A stretch of DNA of 64,000 nt from Lingula anatina (lineage: Eukaryota; Brachiopoda; Lingulata; Lingulida; Lingulidae). The notes beneath the pieces were generated by a model that searched no databases, was not told where the DNA came from, and saw only the letters and a list, made by a program, of their open reading frames with translations. Shown in pieces: positions 24,891-36,200 of this stretch; positions within the stretch are counted from its first letter, which is position 1, and each line of letters begins with the position of its first letter. The stretch spans positions 130,972-194,971 of the forward strand of contig NW_019775383.1 in assembly GCF_001039355.2 (NCBI RefSeq). The letters run 5' to 3'. The position numbers and the translations under genes are program-made.

Positions 24891-26154
24891 TTTTGATATG
24901 TAGATGCCATAAATAGATGCATATTTTGTAACGTCACTTTCTTTTCGCCTTTGCCGACTCTTGTATCCAGTGTTCTGTATTAATACAGTATTCTTTATTA
25001 GTAAAATATGCACCTCGATTAACTTAAAGCGGCTCAGCAATGGGAGAGAGAGGTTTGATATAAACATTTCTCACTTTAATTTTTTTATCTTTTACGAAAG
25101 AAATTATTATGTTTAAGACACTTCTTCAACAAAGATTTTTTTAAAAATAAATATGCTCGTATACATATACATTCTAGGCTTGGAGCAAAAGAAGAAAAAA
25201 GCCGCGAAATCTGCATAGCATATTTCTGCCCTTGAAACTTTGTCATGTATGCATTGGTGAACGAGGTTGTTCGAAAAATGTTAAAGATGTCAGGACAAAT
25301 TGGGAATTGATTTTTTTTTTGGGGTAGGGGCTCCCTGGTACCTCATGTCACTGTCGTTCTCTGCATCCAGATGGGAGAGGAGAGAAGGAAGTATTATAAA
25401 CAATCCGTGCATCGTCTTAAAAAAAAACATACAATTTCTCGAGGGATGCTACTTCCTTGCTTATTTGTATGTACGGTAGCAGAAATATATTGGTCGAAAA
25501 AAATTAAGTAGAACGGGAGTAATTGAACTAACAAATACAGGCTTTCACAAAACAAAATATTAGTGTTGAGTACAAAAATGCTGCACTTTATTTACTCGGG
25601 AGTAGATTGTACCTAAATAAGTTTAAAAAGCCTTACCTTCCTCGAAGGATCAAAACCCGTTCTACCGTAAATGACAACAAAGGCTATCCAATCATTAAGA
25701 GGAGGGGTACATGAGGGAATCCCCCACAGCTGTGGGCGAACAATAATGTTTACATGCATGGTAATCCAATAAAAAACAGCGCATAAGAAAGGTGTACCTG
25801 AGCAATCATGCAGAAGCCCCTTCCACTGTTGCTGATGCCTTGCCACTGATAACACTATGATGACTAAGCACACCTCTAGAAGATTACTGAAAGCCTTAAT
25901 GAGATCTGTTGGAAGGCTTCAACCTTTTTGCCAGAGAAAGCTTGTCATATAGCACAGTGCTTTTATATAATCCTCCCTCCCGCACAACCCCCCCCCCCTG
26001 GACGATTCCTCCCGAGCAAATATATATATTTATAAACAAATATAAAGTAAAGAGTAGAAAGTTCAAATTTTTTTCTTCCATTTTCTTAATATTTCCTAGT
26101 GGGATGATGCAACTCGAGGATAGATAATATTTATTTCATTAAACAAATTATTTT

Positions 26155-26322
26155 CAGGGGCGGACCCAGAGTTATTTCCTGACAGTCTTCCAAATTATCT
26201 TTGTTGATCCATCCTCCATTTTTGACCGTCTTCCGACAGAAATAATTAGATACCTGTCAATGTAAACTTTAAAATCTGACCGTCTTCCGGAAGACCCAGA
26301 AGACGCCCTAAATCCGCCCCTG
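26155..26322 (+). mobile_element. hAT-like MITE, copy 3
   Basis: Starts CAGGGGCGGACC and ends AATCCGCCCCTG, flanked by ATTTT on both sides. Internal sequence matches the other copies. Confidence 0.88.
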
Positions 26323-26928
26323 ATTTTCGTGGAGAACAAGTACAGAAAATTTTAGGGAAAGAAGCGCAGAGCATTTTATTAAAAATCTGATCAAACTATA
26401 TCTTCAGGTAAAGGTGGGGTAAGCGGACGATCTCACTCATCCAGGTAACCTTTTGATGAATTGTTTTACTTTTAATGGCTTTATCATTCCCCCTTGATTG
26501 AGTAAGTCTTGACTCAACGTGTATCTCTAGGTTGAGGTGGGGTAAACAGATCTCGCTTATCCAGGTATCCCTTTGATTATTTGTCACTTTGAATTTTTTT
26601 TACCACTACCCACCACACTGAAAATATTCACAAACTATTTGTTTACCTGTTCATCTTTTTACATCACCTTTACCCGAAGGATAGGTGGTTATACTTTGAT
26701 TAGATATTTAATAAAACTTTCTGTACTTGTACTCAGTGAAAAGGAATTTATAAAATAATTTGTTTCATGGTGAAGGCGTATTATCACATTAAAATATTAA
26801 TAAAATGGATGGAATGTTTTGAACTTTATAGTTTTTACAGTACTACTACTTTATATTTGTATACGAATATATATTTCTTGGGGGACTTTCCTGGGGTGGA
26901 ATTGTCCTAGAATCATCATAGATATACG

Positions 26929-27875
26929 ATTGAAAAATTTTAATATCTAAAAATATGTTCAAGAATGTTAAATGACTGGCACCCCAAATAATTCCCACTA
27001 GAAATTTTAAGATGACCTTTTCAAAAGCAGAAACAATACAATACAATATCGTTTGATCTAATATTTATTTTATTTTCATTTTACTACTACTTATATGAAA
27101 CTCTTGAAATTTGAAAATAAAGATAGATAAATATCAGATATGATATGCAAATTGTTTTTACTGATAAGAAAAATCTACTCATTAACATGTTTACTATTGA
27201 ACTTGTAACAGACAAAATAACTTGTGCTAGTACACTACTGTTTTAAAATGCTGTGATATTTTCTTACAATATCCAATATCATTGGACATTTCAATTTCTT
27301 TTGAAGTCAGTAATTTTTACTTCCGTTTATAACTTCCTCAATTTTAATTCCTGTGCTTATTTCAAAGAAAATATTGCCACAAAGCAGACTTGACCTTTTT
27401 AAACCTCACATGGCAAGCACCTTCCTTTTCAAAACTTCCCAAATTAAAGAGGAAAGTGGGGCACAAATGCACCAAAATAATCTCTGGATTTCCAGATAAA
27501 TACAGAAGACCATTCTCATATGTCAAACAATTCACAAAACATAACAATCTTTAACTCTAATACATTAGAATCTTGAACTCTAATAACTGGTGACTATTGG
27601 TAATAATCAAGAGGGATTCAAGAATGAGAGACAGTATTTTTTACAGTAATGGCTCAATCATTTGATTCAATTGATAATTTTTCCTGTTAGAAATAATCGA
27701 GCCAAAAAACATCCTATATAACATGCAAGCTTTCTAACCTTAGACCCATAATAGTGCTTAATAAAACTTACATTCCAACTGGACGATATGACAAAGAAAA
27801 ACAATATAAAGCATTATAGTATATATAATATATAACTTACAACAGCACAAATTCAAAGAAAAACCAAGTCTGTTA
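26929..27875. repeat. segmental duplication, copy 2 (beyond the TLR)
   Basis: This is the direct copy of 17517-18500. Shared words include GACACCCCAAATAATTCCCA (GACTGGCACCCC here) and GATATGATATGCAAATTG. The copy lacks the TA and poly-T tracts that interrupt copy 1 and carries its own AATAAA. No open frame is kept. Confidence 0.88.
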
Positions 27876-28439
27876 CATATAATATGTAACTGTTAAAGTG
27901 AAGCATATTGCACAACTGAGGGGAGGGGAGGGGGAGTTGAGATTCCACGGTTAAGAGATTCTAGTATCTGTCAAAAGCCGCATTTAAAAATAAATTCCCA
28001 AAAAAATCACTATTTATCATGACAGGCTACATCTTAAATGCTTCTTTGAAATATTTCAAGAACATAAGAGCAAATTTGTCAAATTCTGTATTACCAACTT
28101 GCTACTGTCATCACCCCCACTTTATCAAGAACATTCTCCATGGTATCTATGGGGATCAATAAGTACTGAATGATTTAAAAGTAGAAATATTCAGGCTCTG
28201 TTTTGCATACCATTAATAAACAAGAAAAATACCACCAAATTGGGTCAAGGTCATACCTTAGATGGGTCAAGGTCATCTATAGTATGTTTGAAGATCATCA
28301 ATAATATACCTATATAAAAATTTCAAGTAAGGATATTTAAAATATCCACTGCACATATTCATACACATGCTTATATGAATAACACCAGGAATTCTTGGTA
28401 AAACCTACATTAAAATGCACTAAATAAGCAAGTGCAATA

Positions 28440-28441
28440 TT

Positions 28442-28480
<39 letters not shown>

Positions 28481-28500
28481 ATACTACTACTACTACTAGT
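28440..28500. repeat. (CTA)n microsatellite
   Basis: Nearly pure trinucleotide run with one change, downstream of Smoothened. Confidence 0.95.
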
Positions 28501-29698
28501 AACTTTAAATGAAAAATGAGTATTTTTCAGAGTAAATTCTTTGTGTCACCATGACATAAACCAGCTGAGTATTATTCAGGTTTTTGATCCAAAATCATTT
28601 AACTGGAACACATGGTAATAAACAAAACCATTTAACTTGGGACCCTTAAATGATTAAAAAATTAATACAAAGCATTTAGTTCAAAGAACTAAAAGAAAAA
28701 TAAAACTTCCATATGCCTTGTACTGTGAACATTTGCAAAAAAATTACATAAATACTAATTATAATAACTTATAAAAAAATTGTAAAATATTGAGTCATGG
28801 AAGCAGTAAGTATGCACCAATTTTTTTGAGTATTTACACAGCACTCTAAGAAGTTACTGCTGAAAGCTAGTTTAAACCAATCTTTTGTATCTGAGATGAT
28901 GTCCTTAAAGTCATGGTCATTCTCTTGTTTGGGCTTCCTTCAACATATATCACTACCCAGATTTACAAACAAACTTCATTTTATCTTTTGAGTAACACAG
29001 AAACAAATGGTACAGAAATATCCATAACTAAGAATGGTCAATATAAAGTGGCATTCTCCAAACAAAAATATAACCCCACACAGTAGAGCACTTACGCTAA
29101 CTAAAAAATACCTATTTCTGCATTTGCATGTATAAAATTTAAAAATCTAAACTATTCTGCTAGCTATCTAAAATGCTACAAAATTAAATCAGTTAATGCT
29201 AACTAGTAATGATTTCATATATTTCAAAGGTGTCACGTAAAGAGAGTATGACAACTGTACAACAATATGAAAATACAACTGAGTCTGTCATGGCAAGTTG
29301 CGAGATCACCAATATTGGTCAAGGTCACCATTCTGTTATGTCAAGGTCATTTATTAATGTCAAGGTCTAATGCACCATCATGAATTAAGTTGTGAGTATT
29401 CAATCATAGCTGTAAAATAATAATAATACTAATAATAGTTCAAGTATTTTCATATCAAGTATTAATTAAAGGAGTATTCTGAGGCACATATGGCAAGGCA
29501 CTTCCAGATCTAAAACGCATACAAGTGGTAGCAACAAACATAACTGGCCCCTACAAAGAATATGCACGCAGTATTTAGTTTTAAAAAATTTTATAATAAA
29601 TATTATATGGATCTAAGACGCTTCTGTACCACTGCTAAATCAATGTATTTTTGTGACAGTAAAATGTGCTGAATTTTACTAGATTCTAGTGATATAAA

Positions 29699-29849
29699 CA
29701 GGGGCGGATCCAGAGCTATTTACTGACAGTCTTCCAAAATATCTTTGTTGATTCATCCTCCAACAGGAAAAAATGGATACCCGTCAATGTAAACTTGAAA
29801 ATCTGACCGTCTTCCGGAAGACCCAGAAGACGGCCTAAATCCGCCCCTG
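29699..29849 (+). mobile_element. hAT-like MITE, copy 4
   Basis: Starts CAGGGGCGGATCC and ends AATCCGCCCCTG, flanked by ATAAA on both sides. A short internal deletion relative to copy 3 removes part of CTCCATTTTTGACCGTC. Confidence 0.88.
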
Positions 29850-30308
29850 ATAAACCTATGTCAGAGACACAAATCTGCTGACCAGGTCACATTGACACCA
29901 TGAGGACACCATTGGCATATATTTGTAACTGGGACAACAAATTAATCACGAGGTCACCTTGACACACATCAATAATTGGGTCAAGGTCATCAATAATGAG
30001 GAGACTGTGACAGATATTAATGACACAGTTACGATGAATGCTGCTAATATGCTGTAACTGGAGCTAAGAATCCAGAACACAGTAACAGTTCCACCAAATG
30101 AACTACAAACACTTATTGTAAGGACAAAACCTTAACATTAAACACTACTGTATTGCAATATACCCACTGTAGAAGTCAGTCCTATTGGTATATATTTCTT
30201 TTCACTGCTGAGACATATTGCTTTGCTGTCAGGTAAACATTGGGAATTCAGCATTTTTGTCACAAGACTGTCAACCTCTCTGCTTTTCAATTATTGCTTT
30301 CCATTATG

Positions 30309-30314
30309 TTTATT
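30309..30314 (-). terminator. candidate poly(A) signal of Smoothened
   Basis: The plus strand TTTATT reads AATAAA on the minus strand, about 135 bp after the Smoothened stop codon at 30448-30450. Confidence 0.45.
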
Positions 30315-30447
30315 CCTCCAAAGGCACATCATTTGCTAGTCAAAATAACTGTCCTCAGTCATGCCATGATCAATCACCCAAAATTGATCTCAAGCTTATA
30401 AGTTTTAATCCCAGATCAAGAATCACATCATGCCTTTCCTTGCTAAG

Positions 30448-33199
30448 CTAAGAGGATGACTCCAGTCCTTCATCTCTCTCGTCATCAGTTCGACTGTCAA
30501 CATGGACAACGACATCGGTAGGATAAGAGTGACCGCTTGGGACCTGACTGTGGCGCCCACTATCTCGACCACTCCTCTTGGACGCTGCTGACATGGGTGT
30601 GGCACGCTCCTGTTTGGTTGGTGTTTGTTGCTGGACAGGTGGCGCCACTGCTTCTTCTATATCCAACTCGTAATTCTCTGAGCCATCGAGATCGACCATT
30701 TCCACCGTCTGTGGGACGTAGGCACTGGCTGTGAAAAGAGAATAGGTAGCTAGGGGCACAGGAGGGGGCTGAGTCCTTGGTCCCCCCAAAATTTCTTTTT
30801 TGGTCCCTTTTTTCCCTCCACTCCCAAGGGGTCCCTCCCTCTTGAAACTATCCCTCCCTCTTCCCAGTCCCTCCCCTTTGGTAGCACACAACATCATGTG
30901 GAGACTCTCTATGGAACTAGCCAGTTTTTCCATAGAGACTTTAATACTGTGGGCGGAGGCGTTGGTGATGACGGAGGTATCGCTGGCGCGTCTCGCCTCC
31001 TGGTGTTGCCCCTTACCAACCCAGGTCTGGCTGTCACTCCCGCGGCGCGAACTGGGAGGAAGAGCCACTGGCGCTATTCTGTTTTTTCTTCCGCGCTTTT
31101 TCTTCTTTTTCTTGGTTTCTTCTTTGTCTCTTTGTACACTGACTTGGGAGTCTATTGACAATCTCCTAGATGCTATAGACTGAATGTCTGGAATAATAGT
31201 GAGATCTGGTGGTAAAATCATTGAAGAATTTGACATTTTCATGGTCAAACAATTTTTTATTCCTATTATTATTACTATTTTTTTTTAAGATTTCAAAGTC
31301 AGTGAATAATACTTTTTCAGCATTAATTTTCAGTTCACGGAACAACCCACTTTATTTCAAAATTTTAATTTTTTAAAATTCTGAATCATAAATTTGCATA
31401 GCTGCTTGGAACGTGCTCCATGGACTTCAGGGTTTATACCAATGCCTTTCCACTCAAGCTGAATTATACAACTTACGTTCTGTGAGGAATTTCAGGCTTA
31501 AAAGCAATATCCTTAAAACTCCTAAACTGGCAGTACATACCTGAGTCTGAGTACCTGCGAAGGGTACCTGCTGTGGGGTGGATCATCCCTCCCCTGCGAC
31601 GCACCAAGTTAGGCATGGCTTGGACCCACTGTGACGACATGTCAGCTGACGTGACACTGTTCAAGTCAAACTTCATACCTGGAATGTATATGAGTGTGAA
31701 TTTTTAATACATATGTAGAATGGGAACTTTATGTATTATTACTGTCAAGGTAATATTGTTGTCAAGGAGATACTGCTGTCAAGGAGATATTGCCGTTGTT
31801 GTCATGGAGATACTGCTGTTGTTGTCAAGGAGATACCCTTGTCAAGTCATTTTTTCATCAGGTAATATATACAGAAAGGACTTGTGAAGATTCTTTTGTC
31901 TATAGCTATTTATATTAGTTTGATCTTACCATCCAATATTTCATCTGCTTGCAGTCAGATTTCATCAGGGAATGAGGTTGTGACAGGTATGACAATTATA
32001 ATAACATAGCTAATGAAACTGTTCTACACAATACAGAAAGGAGAAATCTGTATCACTGCTGACATAATAAAGTTTTACCTCATACATGGTGTGCCAATTT
32101 ATGTCAAAGCAGAATTTCATATCTGATATGAAATGTGTATGAGGAGGACCTTGTGTCAGTTTGTATTTCACAACTTGAAGTTTAAAGCATTTAAAATTTG
32201 TGCAAGAAATAGAGATATCTGAAACTTTTTTCTTTTAAATTCTTGAACAACATGCCAGTTCACTCAAGCATATTTGTCACATTTTATCATTATGAATGTG
32301 CAGTGCATGCAAAGGAGTACGTGCTACACGTGTGTACACTCACCCAACGGATCATCATGGGTACTGCAGAAGCTTACGGACATGCGCCCATTGTTGACAT
32401 CCCTCCTCTTAGCAAACGCCTGAGCTATCATCTTGTGTTTCTTTAACTTGACTGGCTTGTTGTCAGCAATACGAAATACCCTGTAATGTTATGATGCACA
32501 TCTTATTACTTTTTTATGAATGAAAAACATTTTAATATGAGACAACTATTTATTAATAAATGAGGTCAGTCAGACTGCTTCATCTGCCAAAAAAATCAGT
32601 CATGAAAGTTATATTTTCTTATACTCTTTAAATCTATCTTTTAACTTGAAATGGATGATCATTATAGTGATGTACATTATATCATTTGCATTTATGATAT
32701 AAAATCCATTGGTTGATGCTTCTACACAAGTTCTCATGATTTAAGTTTTTACCTTCTAAAGAACCTCTTCCAAGCATCCAGGGCTCCGTAACATAGAAAG
32801 CATTGCAAATAGCGATATCACATTGAGGGGGACGTGTATGGACAAGTTATGAAATCAAGACGTTTACCCTCGGTTGCAATGCGAGATGCTTTCGAGTTAT
32901 GGGGCCCAGGGTGGCTTTATACACCCATAGCTCTTACCTTCTAAAGAACCTCTTCCAAGCATCCAGGGTGGCTTTATTCCAGACCCATAGCTCTTACCTT
33001 CTAAAGAACCTCTTCCAAGCATCCAGGGTGGCTTTATTCCAGACCCAGGAACTCATGGCTATACCAGCACCAAAGTAGGCAAAGATGTGGATCTGTACCG
33101 CGGCCAGACTGGGACGACTGGTCAGCTCACACTGCGTCTTATCCCCTGTCAGTTCTGATGTGGCTTTACACCTGTGAGACAATGATTGGATATGAGTGA

Positions 33200-33284
<85 letters not shown>

Positions 33285-36200
33285 TGGCACACACACAAAT
33301 ATTGAATTGCCTTTCTCTAAAATTCCATTATTTCCTGTAGTTTATGATACCCAAGCTGTGCACTATGGCTTTCAAATTTGTACATTTCTTGAAAGCTTCC
33401 TGCTGAATAGGTTCAGGTTCATCTTATGCCTACACAGTTCACTTTTGCTTTCTTAGTTTTCACCTTCTGAGACCTTTATTTCAAATGAACATTCAAGAAA
33501 ACACCTCATAGTTTTTTTTTTAATTTTCTAGGCATATTTGTTAACTTACACTGTATATTCCTTGAAGGCCTCATACCAGGTTGACTCCCAAGTAAACATA
33601 TAGATGTGTACTATCAATGTGATGAATGAGAAGACTATGGAAAGCACCGCAAATACACCTGGAAATAGTGAGAAAAGAATTCCAAATCTTTCCCAAATTT
33701 AAGAAGACATCCTTTGGGAATTTTCCTCAAAGGAATGCTGCATTTTAATAGGACAGGATTTTCAAATAAATAAATAAACAGATAACATTCTAATATATAA
33801 GAAACAAGAGGCAATAACTTTTGTTACCACCATCAGGGAACATATGACGCAGTGCCAAAATATTAATTTTTTTACACCAAATTATCTTAGGCATTAAGCA
33901 AAGATCTCAGGGCGCATTCCCATAGATTTTAGATTGATCTATCCCCGTGGGGAGTCTCACTAGATTACTGTCAGATAATCCAGCTTAAATGTCTGTCCTG
34001 CCTTCTACAAGCTGTAAGGGGGTAATTAACTGTCGTGCCCGCTTGGCTGACAGCTATTTAGCGTGAACCCCCAGGGAGTTAGGTCGATCTAGTTGGATCG
34101 ATCTAATCTCCGGGAATGGGGTCTAAAACACTAGTCTATGCCTAGTTTCAGCTTACACTGAATCTCACCTAATCTAAATATAGTTTCCATGATTTTGGCT
34201 GTAGCTTTATTGCTGACCACTCCGGGACTTTCTTTACGGAGTTTGCACAGTGTGGCCAGGCCTGAAATAATACAATTATAACTTTTTCAAAACTCTGTTT
34301 ACATACAAATGACTAGTCTAAAACCATATCCTCTTTGCTCCCTTTTCATTTTTTTTTTAAACATTTTTTTTACAAAAGGTAAATTTTATTTTTAATCATT
34401 TTCTGCAACATAAAATGCTCACCCAATGGATAATTTTACACCTGGTCCAGTTCTATTTACTAAATGCAAATATTTACACATTTCAAACTGGAGTAAAAAG
34501 ACTTATCAAAAGCAAACATGCAAAGAAAAAAAAACTTTTCCATCAATAATTTGTTGTAAAACATAAGAGCTAGTTCAAGTCACAGAAAACCTTTTCCATC
34601 TGTTCAATGATGAATTTGCACAAAAATCAACACAAACTTGATGAAGTCTACATACATCTGCAAACTTTGGATTATTTTTCAACAACTCACCCATGCATAT
34701 AACCATCAGTCCTATAGACATCAGTACTCACCCATACATATGACCATCAGTCCTATAGACATCAGTACTCACCCATACATATAACCATCAGTCCTATAGA
34801 CATCAGTACTCACCCATACATATAACCATCAGTCCTATAGACATCAGTACTCACCCATACATATAACCATCAGTCCTATAGACATCAGTACTCACCCATA
34901 CATATAACCATCAGTCCTATAGACATCAGTACTCACCCATACATATAACCATCAGTCCTATAGACATCAGTACTCACCCATACATATAACCATCAGTCCT
35001 ATAGACATCAGTACTCACCCATACATATAACCATCAGTCCTATAGACATCAGTACTCACCCATACATATAACCATCAGTCCTATAGACATCAGTACTCAC
35101 CCATACATATAACCATCAGTCCTATAGACATCAGTACTCACCCATACATATAACCATCAGTCCTATAGACATCAGTACTCACCCATACATATAAACACCA
35201 GACCCACAGTGACTACCAGTCCTATTGGCATTAATACAAAGACTCCTCTGACCCAGTGGTTGATATAGCCAACAAAACATATTCCACTCAGGGAATCTCC
35301 ATCAACCTGAGACAAGAATGGGAGAGAATTGTGTTAGGAGAGATTGTGTTGGTTAAGATTACATACAATGTGATTTGAATTGTGACTTGGATTGTGTAAA
35401 ATGTGATCGTGTTTGGTGTGACATTGTGCTGGTTGTGACAGTGATGATAAATGGCATATCTAACTAAATTTCCTTCATTTTAATATCTTACATTTATAAT
35501 AAACCTGTAAGAACATATTATATGGAATACAAATACTTCATTGGAAGTTTGTGCAAAACCTACTAAAAAGACCAGCCATTTGATCAAAGTGAGTGCCAAA
35601 CTTCCATCAGACCTATATCACAATTGATAAAATGTGTTACCATATATGAATACTTTCTTAAAGGACATTTCAAGCCATCCACAGAGGTTTTAAATCATCA
35701 CATTAAAATATATCACATCAACAAGTCTTTCTCTTTCATTCCTACCTCCGTGACAGCTAAACATATGATAGTAAGCACCAGTGGAAAAGACCAGGCAAAG
35801 ATATGAAAGTAGGCGATCTTTCCTGCTATCAGATCACGAGCAGTGCCCAGAGACTTGAAGGTAACACGCCAGCAATATGCCAGGATGACAAACCATGTGA
35901 CCCCAGCCATCATGGAAAAGTAGACGAATATAAAGATGAAAGTGCATGAGGCAGTTTCTCCTGACCTGAAAATGGGAAAAAATTTTAATCAAACATGTGA
36001 AATGCCTTTTAAATAATGACCATCAATAGCAAAACCATAATTTCAAAGTAACATCAAATCCACAATGATTATTATTATTTGGTATACAAGTGGGAATGAA
36101 CTGAATCATTACCCTATCTTTGGCTCCCCGCTTCTTAAGGTTCCATCAGCCTTGCAGACGATATCCTGTCTAGCACCTGGTATAAACTGGGCCAACCACC

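Larger units (their letters stand above)
24900..28200. other. non-coding stretch between the TLR and Smoothened
   Basis: No supportable exon was found on either strand. It contains the kappaB-like relic (25683-25745), a hAT-like MITE (26155-26322) and segmental duplication copy 2. The remainder is AT-rich. Confidence 0.7.
28245..29989 (+). promoter_or_regulatory. cluster of TCAAGGTCA nuclear-receptor half-sites
   Basis: Exact TCAAGGTCA occurs at 28245-28253, 28267-28275, 29319-29327, 29341-29349 and 29981-29989, all on the plus strand. A near match, TCAAGGTCT, lies at 29360, and there are further GGTCA/TGACC motifs around 29885-29965. This is the extended half-site bound by monomeric NR5A (FTZ-F1/SF-1) and ERR receptors. 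Two pairs are each spaced exactly 22 bp. The cluster lies just 3' of Smoothened. It is a regulatory candidate, or possibly an eroded tandem repeat. Confidence 0.4.

Noticed and set aside
30800-31183. 127-codon plus-strand frame
   Set aside because: Antisense shadow of the Smoothened last exon, which has clear family motifs on the minus strand.
32931-32990. Extra Smoothened coding exon
   Set aside because: The copied exon end has no acceptor of its own in phase and duplicates sequence already present; it is a tandem relic.
34690-35181. CRISPR-like regular repeat array
   Set aside because: Units are contiguous 41-bp copies with no unique spacers, inside a eukaryotic intron and derived from the adjacent exon end; a minisatellite explains it.
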